From Macrolepiota albuminosa (lineage: Eukaryota > Basidiomycota > Agaricomycetes > Agaricales > Agaricaceae), in NCBI GenBank assembly GCA_027475525.1, contig JAMWFC010000133.1:124001-188000 (forward strand): a DNA stretch of 64,000 nt, in the 5' to 3' direction. This document shows positions 10,221 to 22,172 of the stretch, in pieces (position 1 is the stretch's first letter; the number at the start of each line of letters is the position of its first letter). Made by a program: the position numbers and the translations under genes. Under the pieces are notes generated by a model. The model was not told the origin of the DNA and ran no database searches. It saw nothing but the letters and a program-made list of their open reading frames with translations.

Positions 10221-12811
10221 TCACAGCAGATCTCTTGCAGTTTGGGGGGGAATAAAATCAGGAAGCACCTGCCTAAATTTATCAATTGCCATCGAGGCCA
10301 ATTCTTGCCACATGGCCACCTTTTTGTGGGCATATGACTGGAGACCTCTTTTCTTCACTGACATACCACGCTTTGACCAAATATCTGCCTGGTTGAAGAA
10401 ATACCGAACTGTCCACTCCATTTCACTCGTGACAAGCTAACATTCCTCTGTCCATCTGTTGTGTTGTGCTCTAGCATGTAGATAATGAACACGATTAACT
10501 GAAGAGATATGTTCACAAATGAATGTAATAATAACGGAAATGTTAACAAGAGGACTCACATTCAGAAATAGTTGCAGATTCATTTTCTGCATCAGAATTA
10601 GAGTGCCATATCCAAGATACCTTGATCCTTGATGAACCAGGAATGTTGGGATCTTGTATAGCTGTGCTTGCATTCAAATCCGCTTTCTGTAGAACTGGAT
10701 ACTTTCTCTGAATGCTGGGGTCCAATCCCAGTCGCAGCAGAGCACTGCGGCATCGTGCATAGGCATGAGCCTTTACCAGGATTGAGGCCTGGATTCTTTG
10801 AAGAGATGCGTGAGCTCGAGTTTTCACATTCTTGCTTGGGGTGACCCAGACAATGTGAGAATATAGGAATGATTTCTCTGCAATGAATTCCCGAAGGGCT
10901 TGCAGGAGCCTTTCAATTTGAATCAAGCGCAGATTGCGCTCTATCATTGTTAATGGTGAGACATTACCCATGATCATAGATGGGAAGGAGATTTCAAAAT
11001 CTTCTGGAACAACTACATCCGTTGGTTCAAGGTTATCCACCGGCAGTACCAGCGGATCTGCTGGTTGTCCATCTTCTGCCATTTCATTGTCGTCAAAGGC
11101 TCCAGGAGCTTCATCCGGTTCCAGGGGGGCAGTCCGCCTTCCACCAGCAATGAACCCACTCCTGTCCTGAGAAGCAGCAAGGACATTGAGTCGAACCCTT
11201 AATATTTCTCTTTCCGCCTCTACCTTTTGCCGATCATCATTGCTTGCATGCCGATTCAAATGGCAAACCTGGTCCTGAATTGCAATTCTGAGCTTCCAAT
11301 TAGTGAAATAGTTTGGGCCATCAGCAATACACCTTACTGCTGCTCCTCAATGTCAAGGGCAAGTTGAATCCAGAAGGAATGAATATCCATCGCTGCAACA
11401 TCCGTTGAGTGGTTTCCACTATCTGCTGCCATTCAGTCTTCACTTGCACTATTGAAGGTCATTGTACGAGCTTTTAGAATATCCATTGCTTTATGGTTTC
11501 CCTCCTCTCTGAGCCTTTCTGCCTTAGCTATTCCGGCTTCCCAGCTTGTTAGTAAATCTGTTGATATTCCGACGGATCGCTCAGTGAAATATTGAACGGC
11601 TGCATCTCTCATCTCAACAGCAGTCCTGTACTTTCGACATAGAAATGGAACCATGTCAAGCAGCTTCTTCCAGTTTGAGTCACACATGTGATCATCAAGG
11701 ATTTCTGCCCGATGTGCCAAGGTAGCCGTACGGGCCATCTGTGAGACTTCATTTAGTGTAGACCAGAGACTTTCAATTATCTCCCCAGCCAAATGACCGG
11801 CCCCGGGAATGAAGGACGGGGCAAAGCGGAAAAAACAATCCTCCTTATGCCCATGGACATGAAGAAGTTCTATTGCAAAGTCCACGAGTAGATTATCTGG
11901 CAGGACTTCTCCGGCCTCGGCAAGCCGTTCAGAAAATTTGACACACCACTGGCATGCTATGTCATATACCAGTAGGAGACGCTGAATCCCATCCATGTTG
12001 GTTGTCTTAACTGCCCATGTGATGGAAAAGTCTGTGTAAACCTGGCCTTCACCACGGGTCAAGTTTGTTACACTATTAGGAGCAAAGCAGCCGTGCCGTG
12101 TACATGCCGTTGCAACAATACCAGTAATGTCGCATGACTTGTTCATCATCAGGGCCTTTTCAATAGCTTTGAATGTGTTTTCACAGGCGGCTCCCTGGAC
12201 AGCCAGAGGTCCAGCGGACGGCCGACGGACAGGATTGAATTGATGAGCGGACGGCGGACAGGTAGAGTTAAAGAATGTCACTCACCGTTGGCTGTTCCTT
12301 TGTGCGCTTGAGATAGTGGGTGAGCTCATCCCTCCTGGCCATCATACCACCACCTTCTGAATGCCATACATCATGAGCAGGATTAGAATGTCGGACGTGA
12401 TCCGCCTTGAAGTTGCCGTCCATTCCACCAGATGGGATCTTCTTCCCAGTTGGATGGAAGATTGACTCCTGGTTGGGGACAAGTTGGACAGAATATTGCA
12501 AGTTCACCATGGTCCGGCGCCATGGGATGCCTCGATTCATCATGGCCAAAGCCTGCCCACTTCAACTTCTTCAGCCACCGCCATGAACGAGAAAGTCGTC
12601 GTAGCTCGCGGTAAAGGTTATCCACCTCACCAGAAGATGCAATCGGGGAAGTTATTCTTGCAATTTTCTGCCAGTACTGGTAGGCGGATGCTTTGCACTC
12701 TAGATTCATCAGACGGAAGTCGTCCAGCACAGCCGTTGTAAAATATGTTTGTGTCCAATCAAATGTACTGGGGACCAGCTGCGAGCAGATGGTATCCTCC
12801 ACCAAGACATC
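10221..12811 (-). pseudogene. KDZ transposase, C-terminal three quarters (first assembled copy)
   Basis: This is the part of the KDZ transposase gene downstream of the copia-1 insertion. It starts in the segment following the cysteine cluster (VEDTICSQLVPSTFDW), and shows CPTCPQPGVNLP and ACTRHGCF. It then shows the catalytic-region motifs YDIACQW, HVHGHKEDC and GAGHLAGEIIESLW, and the long C-terminal domain ending PPQTARDLL before TGA at 10221. A 91-nt intron (12195-12285, GTGAGT...CAG) interrupts it. A one-base loss near 12455 separates the CPTCPQPG and DGNFKADH motifs. The same sequence appears at 24492-27082; the fuller gene description is given there. Confidence 0.85.
12807..12811. other. 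copia-1 target-site duplication ACATC, left
   Basis: ACATC at 12807-12811 matches ACATC at 17630-17634. Removing one copy and the element joins the KDZ reading frame without a break. Confidence 0.85.
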
Positions 12812-12880
12812 TGTAGAGTATTGTAAGATACTAATATCCCTCAGAGTTCACGATGTAGCCGGTGAAACAACTTTATTACC
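12812..12880 (-). repeat. rearranged LTR fragment at the copia-1 left end
   Basis: It consists of the first 27 bases of the LTR, then a piece from the LTR interior (CCTCAGAGTTCACG...), then TTTATTACC, which otherwise precedes the right LTR. The order suggests a collapsed or mis-joined LTR. Confidence 0.6.
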
Positions 12881-13182
12881 TGTAGAGTATTGTAAGATAC
12901 TAATATCTACAGGTTCTCGTAAGTAGAAGTAATTTGCGTAAGTAACAGCCAACGTACCCCTCAGAGTTCACGACGTAGCCGGTGAAACAACTGAGGAGTA
13001 CGTCCGTTGATGGCCATATTTATACTGTGAAATAAGGTTTGAGGATAAAGATTGACAAATAACAAATTGTTGCGCCGTGGTGGCGCAACATAACGAATAA
13101 ATAAATAATAGGTAATCAAGAAATTGTAAATGAAATAATTACCGCGCTGCCTGCAAGCGCTGACTGGAGTCATACTCCAACA
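12881..13182 (-). repeat. copia-1 LTR (3' LTR relative to the element)
   Basis: 302 bp, TG...CA ends on both strands, near-identical to 17328-17629. It contains TATAAATA on the minus strand at 13017-13024. Confidence 0.9.
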
Positions 13183-13859
13183 CTCCCCCTGACGTCCTGG
13201 CTGCGCTTGTTCCCAAGCCCCATAAGGTTGATCAGGTATTCGTGGCTTGCTCGAGGAAGAGATTTTGTGAAGAGATTGGCGATGTTCTCGGTCGTGGGTA
13301 TGGGTATGATTTTGATTTGGCCTTCCTGTAATCGCTCGCGGATATAGTGGTGCCGTATGTCGATATGCTTGGCAAGGGCAATAGATGAACGGTTATCAGC
13401 GCGGATAGTAACTGGGAAAGACTGGGGTAAGTTGACCTCGGTTAAGAAATTGTACATCCAGAGCGCCTGCTGTGCACTGCGTGTGAGGGCCATATACTCG
13501 GCCTTGGTCGTACTAAGCGCTACTGTGGCCTGGCGCTTTGAGCTCCACAAGACAGCTCCGCCAGCCATCATGAATACGTATCCTCCAGTCGATCGTCGGG
13601 TATCCAGGTCTCCCCCAAAGTCTGCGTCAACATACCCACTAGGCTTGATATCATTGTTCGGCTGTTTTGAGTATGTAAGCTTGTAATCAAGCGTCCCCTT
13701 CACATACCCAAGCACATGAAGCAGAGCTTTCCAGTGCAAGGGGCCGGGGTTCGTTTGGAAACGAGCTAATACTCCAACTGCAAAGGATAAGTCTGGGCGC
13801 GTAGCCACCTGTGCCCACATCAATGATCTGAGCGCTTCCCTGTATGGTTTGTCAATCAT
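13170..13859 (-). pseudogene. copia-1 RT C-terminal part and RNase H
   Basis: Begins in the RT connection (YREALRSLMWAQVATRPDLSF) and continues through GYVDADFGGDLDTRRSTGGY. RNase H follows with STTKAEYMAL, RADNRSSIALAK and HIDIRHHYIRERL, ending KSLPRASHEYL. The stop falls just inside the LTR, after a purine-rich tract that serves as the plus-strand primer in this family. It degrades template RNA during reverse transcription. Separated from the rest of RT by a frame break near 13860-13948, where a stop and a 77-bp duplication (13934-14087) occur. Confidence 0.85.
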
Positions 13860-13933
13860 GTATTTCCGGTCTTCTTCAGATCATGGACACATCTCTTCTG
13901 TCAGTCGGATGCCGGTGGGTAAGGGAGTGTGAT

Positions 13934-14087
13934 GTGGGTTACAATCTTTCATGCCGAACCTCTCCAGGACACGCATAAGATATGCTTTCTGGGACAATGA
14001 GATCGAACCGGTGGGTTACAATCTTTCATGCCGAACCTCTCCAGGACACGCATAAGATATGCTTTCTGGGACAATGAGATCGAACCG
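13934..14087. repeat. exact 77-bp tandem duplication inside copia-1 RT
   Basis: 13934-14010 equals 14011-14087; shifts the RT frame. Confidence 0.9.
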
Positions 14088-15109
14088 GTCGTTAAGTTTT
14101 GTTCAATTGCCATGCCAAGGATGAACGATGGTTCTTTCAAGTCTTTTACCTCGTACATATTTGCCAGTTCTGCCTTTGCGCGTTCTGCTCTGCCCTTGGT
14201 CGTAGAAGTGCCAAATACATTATCGTTGAAGGTATTTGTTATGGTATGTTTGCCATCTATGTTCTTCGCCCTCACGCATGGGTCGGCCCTTGATGTGTGG
14301 TATCCTAGATCTTTATACGCCTTGTCCAGAGTCCAAAACCAATTTCTCCCACCCTGCATGAGTCTATAAAGCGTCTTCAGGAGCATTACCTTCTTCCCCT
14401 CCCCTCCTGATAGACCGGGTGGTATATCCATATATACCTGGAAGTCTGGGATACTATTGAGATAGGCCGACACAAAATCCACTTGCCAGATCTCCAGACC
14501 CAATACGGCGGCGACGGCGATTGTGATCCTAAGGGACTCCAGTTGAACAACGGCCGCATAAGTCTCATTGTAGTCCTTGCCCAGTACCTGTGAATACCCT
14601 TTTGCCACTAATCTTGCCTTCCGTCGAACAATCTGCCCCTCGGCGTCGTACTTGTTAGCAAAGACCCAGCGGCATCCAATAGCCTTCTTACCCACTGGGA
14701 CCTCCGTTTCCGGGACCAGACGCCACACCTTCCTGTCCTCCATGATGCGCAGCTCCTCCTCAATGGCCGGCTGCCAGAGGTTAGGCCTCCGCATAGCCTC
14801 TGCATACGTTGCCGGTATGTGGTTATTGGTACTCGTGGTATCACGCGCCAGCAATGCCAAGTATGTGTAGGCGTCCTGGGCCAGGAATACTTCTGGGCTC
14901 CGACCCTGAAGTTGTATCGAGCGTCTTAGGGGCGGTAGTGGGCTGTTGTCTGGTGGCGGGCTGGTGATGTCATCATTAGGAGGTAAGTTGTCGAGATCTG
15001 ATTCAGGGTCAGTGTCTGTCAGATTGGCGGGATCAGCAATCTGTTGTTGGGGTTCATGAAGGCTCATTGTTCCATTGACTTGTGGTGCTATCGGTTGTCT
15101 GGGAGTCAA
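13949..15109 (-). pseudogene. copia-1 reverse transcriptase, active site mutated
   Basis: Contains the copia RT landmarks WQPAIEEELRIMEDRKVW, GCRWVFANKYDAEG, KARLVAKGYSQ, WQVDFVSAYLNS and LLKTLYRLMQGGRNW. At the position of the catalytic YVDD/YTDD box it reads FNDN followed by VFGTSTTKG, so the second metal-binding aspartate is asparagine, a change explained by G to A. It continues to LGMAIEQNLTTGSISLSQKAY. The N-terminal 60 residues are a low-complexity D/N/P-rich linker after integrase. Active reverse transcription by this copy is not expected. Confidence 0.85.
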
Positions 15110-15121
15110 GACTCCTGTTCC

Positions 15122-16549
15122 CTAAGGCTCAGTTACGTCAGGTGCAGCTGATGGCGCCAGCAAGTCATACATGGGGTTGGGATCGGTATGAGTCCTGTGG
15201 CCCATGCCTTCGTCAAAAATGATGTCACGGGAGGTGACTATTGTCCTGGATGCTCGGTCAAACAGGTGGTACCCTCCCATGCCTGCATACCCCACCAGCA
15301 CACATCTCACTGATCTCGGTTCGAGCTTGGACTTGACTAACTCCTTCGGCACCTTTGCAAATGCTGTGCATCCAAACGGCCTCAGATACGCCACATTCTG
15401 TCTTTTACCCGTCCATTTTGCTTCAGGGACGCCATTGTGTCGTACTGACGGTAAGCGGTTCCATGTGTGGATTTGTGTAGCCGCTGCCTCAGCCCAAAGC
15501 TCTTTAGCCAAGCCACTGTCTGCCAACATACACCTCACGCCCTCAATGATTGTTCGTATAGCCCTCTCAATGAAACCGTTTTGAGAGTGCGCGTAAGGGA
15601 CTACCGGTCTCAGCACAATGCCATGTCTCACACAATATGCTTCCCAGTGCTCGTTGATCCATTCATGTCCAGCATCCATACAGACCATAAGCAGCTTGTT
15701 GCCCGTCTGGCGCTCCGATTCCGCGTGGTAAGTGGTGAAGGCAGAAAGAGTGGTGAGAGCATCCTTTTGGGTGAGGAAATAGCCTGTGAGTCTAGAGGTG
15801 CATCCATCAGCGAGGAGCATCATGTATACTGCACCTCCCAGAGATCTAGTTGATGCGGGACCCCACAAGTCGACATACACACAGTCATTTGGCTTATTTT
15901 CAATCTCGCGCTCGCCGTCGTATGGTCTCAAGGTATGTTTCCCATATATGCAATCTTCACAAAATCCTTTGACCTCGAGGTTCCCTTTCACAGATAAGCC
16001 ATCTACCAGGTCCTTCTTGACTAGGGTTTGAATCGAGTCCGCTCCAGCATGTCCGAAACGGCGATGCCATCCATCGAGGTCCACTGGTTGATTGATTTGT
16101 GTGGCAATCATAGCCTGTGGGGTGTGTGCGTCCATCAATGAGTCTAAGAGGTACATCCCATTTGCGCCACGCCTGATTAATATTTCTCTACCCTCAGGGT
16201 CTTTAAATACAACCCTGCCTTGAGCAAATACAACTGAAAAACCTGCACGATCAAATTTCCCAATAGAAATAAGGTTTGCGGTGAGACTTGGCGTGTGGAG
16301 AGCATTGCGGAAGACCAATTCAGTCTTCCTGCCGTCAATTGTGACCTCCTTTTTGACCATGCCCTGACCAACGATCTGGAATACAGCCTCCTTTGACGCC
16401 GCCCTCCCTTCTCTGGGGATCTCAAGTACTTTGTACTCTGCAAATGCTTCACGATCTACGAAGCAGTGATCGCTTGCCCCAGAGTCTGCAAATGTCAATA
16501 CACTTGACATCTGTCCAGGGATGATGGCCAATGCATACGTGGTGTGCAT
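15122..16549 (-). CDS. copia-1 aspartic protease and integrase
   Basis: About 475 codons, open throughout. The protease motif FADSGASDHCF is near residue 20. The GAG-pre-integrase motif WHRRFGHAG is near 165, with the zinc-binding CEDCIYGKH. The integrase core has the three acidic residues in VYVDLWGP, VCMDAGHEW and NGFIERAIRT. A C-terminal GKR-type and VLVGYAGMGGYHL segment follows. The protease processes the polyprotein; integrase joins cDNA to the genome. It is the best preserved frame of the element, but gag and RT around it are broken. Confidence 0.85.
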   Translation of the reverse strand: MHTTYALAIIPGQMSSVLTFADSGASDHCFVDREAFAEYKVLEIPREGRAASKEAVFQIVGQGMVKKEVTIDGRKTELVFRNALHTPSLTANLISIGKFDRAGFSVVFAQGRVVFKDPEGREILIRRGANGMYLLDSLMDAHTPQAMIATQINQPVDLDGWHRRFGHAGADSIQTLVKKDLVDGLSVKGNLEVKGFCEDCIYGKHTLRPYDGEREIENKPNDCVYVDLWGPASTRSLGGAVYMMLLADGCTSRLTGYFLTQKDALTTLSAFTTYHAESERQTGNKLLMVCMDAGHEWINEHWEAYCVRHGIVLRPVVPYAHSQNGFIERAIRTIIEGVRCMLADSGLAKELWAEAAATQIHTWNRLPSVRHNGVPEAKWTGKRQNVAYLRPFGCTAFAKVPKELVKSKLEPRSVRCVLVGYAGMGGYHLFDRASRTIVTSRDIIFDEGMGHRTHTDPNPMYDLLAPSAAPDVTEP

Positions 16550-16630
16550 CGTTTGGTCTGATGAGGTGTCTGCGAGGTTTGCCGTTGGAGTGGACTTGAT
16601 TGAGAGGGATGCTATGGCTTGCTCGCGGTT

Positions 16631-17327
16631 TCAAAAGTTTGGTGGGAACTGCCCCTCTTTTCCTCCGCCTCGCCAGTAACACTTATCAATTGTGTGTCCA
16701 ACATGTTTACAATTTGGGTTGGTGCAGATAAGTTTTGGTTTTGACGTCGTTGTGGTTTGTAAAGCGGTGATGGACGGAGTAGTCGGTTTCTGCATCTTCA
16801 GGCGCTCCCAGTGTATCAACAATCCTGCAACTAATTCGGCTGAGGTTTTTGTGGAATACAGACTGGCTACAACAGTGTTCCAAGACTCAGGTAACGACAT
16901 CAAAATAATGGATCTGAATGTGGCGTCGGATATGTTTGCTCCTCTCTCCGTGGCATTCTTCCATTTGATACGTAAGTCCGATAGATGGGCTAAGAGGTCC
17001 CCTCCATCTGTGAATCTCGTTCCACGCAATGCATTTTCAGCTCCCATAGCAGCTAAGTCTGATATGGTGCCGTAGGCTTCAGTCAATGACTTCCAGGCTT
17101 CTGCCGCAGAGCCGTCCATTGCTATGCCGAGGCCGACCGGGTTTTTACAGTTGTAGATAATGAGCGCAAGCGTCCACGCATCACAAACATCTCATTCATC
17201 CAGCGATGGGGTGCATGAGTTCCATGGTGTCGGCTCATCTGTTTTTTTGATCGCAAGGACCCTCTTCACCTCTTCTTCGTCCTCCTTGTTGCCTTTTGTG
17301 TTGGTGGTGCTTGGCTTCTTTATTACC
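16631..17327 (-). pseudogene. copia-1 Gag, N-terminally truncated
   Basis: The gag core reads AEAWKSLTEAYG, LRGTRFTDGGDL and LHLSDLRIKWKNATE-like motifs, then a CCHC-type zinc finger (CTNPNCKHVGHTIDKCYW). Homology extends upstream of the first ATG at 17119 (TPWNSCTPSLDE, then a TGA, then DVCDAWTLALIIYN). It runs into the LTR within about 50 codons, so the usual start is missing. It would form the particle and bind RNA. The TGA and the missing start make it non-functional. Confidence 0.75.
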
Positions 17328-17629
17328 TGTAGAGTATTGTAAGATACTAATATCTACAGGTTCTTGTAAGTAGAAGTAATTTGCGTAAGTAACGGCCGAC
17401 GTACCCCTCAGAGTTCACGACATAGCCAGTGAAACAACTGAGGAGTACGTCCGTTGATGGCCATATTTATACTGTGAAATAAGGTTTGAGGATAAAGATT
17501 GACAAATAACAAATTGTTGCGCCGTGGTGGCGCAACATAACAAATAAATAAATAATAGGTAATCAAGAAATTGTAAATGAAATAATTACCGCGCTGCCTG
17601 CAAGTGCTGACTGGAGTCATACTCCAACA
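17328..17629 (-). repeat. copia-1 LTR (5' LTR relative to the element)
   Basis: 302 bp, TG...CA ends, near-identical to 12881-13182 with a handful of transitions. TATAAATA at 17464-17471 on the minus strand is the likely promoter. Confidence 0.9.
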
Positions 17630-17765
17630 ACATCCATCCCAGAACACTCACATGAAATGACAGTGATGTAGTGTACTCCAGTTGTGTGAACAATCCATTG
17701 TATTGGATTCCCAAAGCAATCATATCTGTCCATACGGAACCCGTTCGTGGCTGGCCGATCTTCTG
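17630..17765 (-). pseudogene. KDZ transposase fragment at contig end
   Basis: This is the segment directly upstream of the copia-1 insertion site (GFRMDRYDCFGNP, HTTGVHYITV, CECSGMDV). It is cut off by the gap; the complete upstream part is at 31901-33013. Confidence 0.8.
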
Positions 17766-17865
17766 NNNNNNNNNNNNNNNNNNNNNNNNNNNNNNNNNNN
17801 NNNNNNNNNNNNNNNNNNNNNNNNNNNNNNNNNNNNNNNNNNNNNNNNNNNNNNNNNNNNNNNNN
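17766..17865. other. assembly gap, 100 N, between overlapping contigs
   Basis: Exactly 100 N. The 14,171 bp to its left and right are the same sequence, so the gap has no real content. Confidence 0.98.
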
Positions 17866-18700
17866 GCTCACGTCGTAACTCCATAAGCTGCCACTGATCA
17901 CGTGCTACCTGATACCAGGTCTCAATACTTGTGTCATCAGGTCGTCCCTCAGCCATGCTGTTGATCCAGTCTATGAGAGAGGGAAGGAGGCCATCTCGGA
18001 AGGTGAGACAGAGCTGAAGACCATCCAGATAACAGGCCTGTTCAGCAAGAGCTCTGAAGGAGTCGATGTACTCATCTAGGGTCTGCTTCTCCTGCCCATA
18101 TCAATGAGGATCTCGGAGAGTGAGGGCTGCCACCTTAGCAGGGTCCAAGGGGAATAACTCTGTCCAAAACTCCTTCTCAAACTGATCCCAACTTCCAAAA
18201 CTCTCCACTCCTCCAGGGCGTCGAAAGACTCATAGCGCGTATGTCAAAGCTCGCCCAGACTTCATATAAGAAAGAACCCAAGCAATCTTGAGAGCATCAG
18301 AGGGGAAGGCCTCACCACTGAGCTGAATATAGGTGATGCAGGACTGCAGGAAACGCTCGCCTATCGCTCGGTCACCATTGAATGCGTCTGGGAGTGCTGG
18401 GCGAGGAAGATTGGCATGAACTGGAGGGGAGGCCCCAAAGCGAGGGACTGGGGGTGTGCCAGCCCTAACTGGAGGTGCCTGGAGAGGGGCAGGAGCGAGA
18501 GGGAGGCGCTCTAAGAGGGCCTGAAGGGAATGGGAGATGGTGTCTGTGGCCTGATGTAATCCAGCAAGTTCGGTGGTGTGGAGGGTGAGGGAAGCTTGAG
18601 TAGTCTGCACCTGAGTCTCCAGAGCAAGCAAGCGACCCCAGGCATCATCCTGAGGGGCAGAAGCGTCCAGGGGAGTGTCTGAGGGGGCTGGTTGGGTCAT
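17866..18700 (-). pseudogene. gypsy-1 Gag, duplicate copy, 3' cut by gap
   Basis: Same sequence as 3595-4429, starting MTQPAPSD at 18700 and ending at the contig edge before the zinc knuckle. It carries the same two TGA codons. Confidence 0.8.
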
Positions 18701-18710
18701 AGAAGCAGCA

Positions 18711-19213
18711 GAGGGGCAGGGAGTAATCCAGTGGGGGAGGGACCTAAAGGGGCAAGAGAGGGCTCAAGCAGGCTGAAGGGGGCTCCCAGACCGAAATTTA
18801 GAGACTTGTTCTGCTGTAAGGGCGACCTCTAGAGGCTGTGGCTCAGTCACACAGCTGGCAGAGGGAGATCCAAAGTGTATTAGAATATATACTGACAATA
18901 TCAAGGTAGCTACTCACCTGGCAGAGAGAGATCCAAAGAGAACAAGTCTAGGGATTCCCTATGCCAGGTTGGACACTTCTGGGGCCTCTGAAGCATGGGA
19001 AACAACTGTACAGTACAACAAAACCTTAAAAACTCGAAAATTGCCTACACAAACACTTGTACAAATAAGGGGCAAACTCTGGCAAACTCTGGCTTATATA
19101 AGCGGTCTGGAAGCGGTGCTGAGTGGGCCCACACTTGTCTGAATGGTGCCTAAAGAACCAGAGCATCTCAAGAGCTGAGAGTAGTACTAACAGATAGTGT
19201 TGACAGGGTAGGG
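18711..19213 (-). repeat. gypsy-1 LTR/leader region, duplicate copy
   Basis: Identical to 4440-4942, including the TATA-like motif. Confidence 0.45.
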
Positions 19214-21427
19214 CATCACAACGGTACGTGTCATACGTTGTACGGGAGCCCGCTTTGTGCCATACCATACGTGTCCAGCGGAGTCCGCTACACTGGAGCA
19301 GAGCAGTCCCCACAGTGCCATAGAATACAGAGCTGCGGACGTGTCACAATGTGCTGTATGACACAGTCCAGTGGATCAATAAAAGGCGGGCACCCACATG
19401 TGCATGCAGGCCTGGCAGATGCCAGCGGACACTAGCGGATGTCAATGTGCGTCAGCGGCCACTGGCGGGCATCAGCACACAAGTGAAAACCTCCTCCATT
19501 GGCGGACTTCATGGCATGAATAAACCCTCCTCGAGGTTCCCCACTTCCCTCCCCTCTCCATTCCTCCCCACAATAACTCAAGGCTGCGCGTCTCCCCTTC
19601 CATCCTTTTCCCACCCCCAATGCCAGCGTACGTCCACAAAAGGGCCCTGAAAATCTAAGGCTGCGCGTCTCCCCTTCCATCCTTTTCCCACCCCCAATGC
19701 CAGCGTACGTCCACAAAAGGGCCCTGAAAATCTACGCAGGCCTATGCAAGCCACCAGCAGACATCTACACAGACGTACATCGACGGACTCAAACCTATGC
19801 AGGCCCTCCCAGGCCTGCGCAGGGCACCAGCGGACATCCACTGAGGCCTACACAGGTCCATGGAGTCTGGTTGGACCAAGGAAAAAAGTAACTTCGTCTT
19901 GCCCGCCGTATGCCTGTGGGGGGGAATCGAACCCCCAGCCTTGGGAAAGCCTCCAGCAATGGAACGCACATTTAACCATTGCACCACAGGTCTGTTACTA
20001 ACGGATAGATTCAAAGGTCGGATAACACAATGAACGGATGCCCACCTACATTTCCGCAGGTTCCCGTATGGATTTTTTGAGGTGGAAGGGGGGTGGCATA
20101 CCTCCCAAAAGAGTTTTTGTGGCCTGAAAGGGGCGTTGGCATCAGCAGCCATCAGCTGGCATCTGTCGGAGTTTGTCGGCAGCCGTTGTAACCTGCTGGC
20201 ATCTGTCGGCATCCGTTGTGCATCTGTCAGCATCCGCCGGATATCCGCTAGTATCCGTCGGCATCCATGGGAATCCGTCAGCAACCTCCGGCATCATCCG
20301 GCATCGTCCGGCATCAGGGCGGGAGAGAAGGAAATGGGGTGCATGGGTGTCCGCCGCATGGGGTGGCGTCTCAGAGAGTGTGGGGGGTGGCGGAAGAGGG
20401 ATGGGGGTGGGGGTGGGGAAAAAGAGGGGGAAGGGGGAAGGGGAGGAGCGTGGGTGTCCACTGGTACCCCAGCAGACGTAGCAGACGTTGGACATCAGGT
20501 CAGGGGGAGGAGGGAAGCGGGGTGCATGTGGTGGACGGGGGTGGCGTGTGAGGTAGTGTGGGGAGTGGAGAGGATGGCACTGGGGAGAAAGAGGGGGAAG
20601 GGCGGAAGAGGGTGCGTGAGTGTCCGCTGTCCGCTGGCATGCCAGCGGACATGGCACTGGGGAGAAAGAGGGGGAAGGGCGGAAGAGGGTGCGTGAATGT
20701 CCGCTGTCCGCTGGCATGCCAGCGGACAGTAGCGGACGGTAGCTGACGTCAGCATGTGAGCCAGCTGATGTCAGCGGTGCAACCAGTCCCAGTGGTTCAG
20801 TGGAATATTCGTTTATTGATATTCAATATTGTGTACAGCGGTGGGTTCTACTCCCCCTACTCCACCTTAATGTTCAGTGGAATATTCGTTTATTGATATT
20901 CAATATTGTGTACAGCGGTGGGTTCTACTCCCCCTACTCCACCTTAATGGAGTCTAATGGTGACAATGGAATATTGAGAGGTGGGTTGGACTCCTGCTAG
21001 TGACAAATATTTTAATAGGGCCTGTAAGCCCTAATAAAATATCCGTTCATCACTCGCTAGCATCATCAAGTTGATCCGTTAAAAACGCTAGAAATTACTG
21101 AAGCGGGTATGGGTTGGACGAAGTTGCGCATAGTCACGAGATCTGGAATGACCACATGCACAAAGACGACCAAGCCATGCCACTGCAGAAATCTCTGGAG
21201 TTTTAAACGGATCACATTAATGATGCTAGCGGACATCAGCAGCCTGCTGCTCTAATATGCACTAGCAGGAGTCGAACCCACCTCTTGTGCACAATATCAA
21301 ATATCAATTTATCAATATTCCATTGTACCACAGGCGCTTACTTAGAAGGGGAACCCACCTCTTGTGCACAATATCAAATATCAATTTATCAATATTCCAT
21401 TGTACCACAGGCGCTTACTTAGAAGGG
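19214..21427 (+). repeat. left terminal inverted repeat of the KDZ element, duplicate copy
   Basis: Identical to 4943-7156, with palindromes at 20628-20651 and 20705-20728 and 77-bp duplications starting at 19580, 20575, 20795 and 21274. Confidence 0.7.
19912..19991 (-). tRNA. class II tRNA-like sequence, duplicate copy
   Basis: Identical to 5641-5720. Confidence 0.4.
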
Positions 21428-22172
21428 GTCAAACCTGCCTGTCAGTGGCCTATGGTAGTTGATCTGACCCACTCAATTTTCAGTATTGTGTGGAGTGGCA
21501 GGTTCGACTCCCCTAGTCCAGACTTCCCTAGTCCACCATAATGACGTATAATGGTGTCTTTTTATACTGCTGCATCTTTGCACTAGATGTAAACTGTACT
21601 AATTTTTGGTAAGGATCTGTGGTCGAATGGAATATTGATACATTGATATTTCATATTGTGCACAAGAGCTGGGTTCGAATCCCACTAGTGCACATCATTA
21701 GACATGAGATAACTTTGTTTTACTAATTGTTATTTACGTCTATATTCTTTCTACTGCCCAATTTGAGGGTTTGAGTCCCCCTTGTGTAATCGTTGAAGAG
21801 TGTATTGTTTTTTGCATTCATGAGAGTGGCATAACGGAACAAAACAATGGGACGGTTAATCTTAGTGGACCTGAGTCCTGTCCAAACTAATTGAAATGTC
21901 TGTAGTAAAGTGCTGTAGCCTAGTACACAATACTAGAGTGATATTTATGTATAATCCACAGAATGTCCTGTGGTCTAGCAGAATATTGTCAGTTTATGTT
22001 CCTTCTAGTGCACAACTGGAGGTAACGGATCAAACAGATTTATAATGGATTTGTCAGCAGCACAATAGGACGGTTAATCTTGACAAAAAATATCAGCGGC
22101 ACAACGGGACGGTTAATCTTGACGAAAAATAACCAACGGAAAAGCCAAGAATTATAGTAACTAAGGATTAAA
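21428..22172 (+). repeat. subterminal tRNA-like units, duplicate copy
   Basis: Identical to 7157-7901; no gene seen. Confidence 0.45.

Larger units (their letters stand above)
12812..17629 (-). mobile_element. Ty1/copia retrotransposon copia-1 inserted in the KDZ transposase
   Basis: Two 302-bp LTRs (12881-13182 and 17328-17629) flank gag, protease, integrase and RT/RNase H in copia order on the minus strand. The 5-bp target repeat ACATC lies outside position 12812 on one side and 17629 on the other. Between the left target copy and the left full LTR lie 69 extra bases (12812-12880) pasted together from LTR-like fragments. The two LTRs are nearly identical, so insertion was recent compared with the decay of the KDZ gene, although the RT active site is now mutated. 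Confidence 0.9.
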
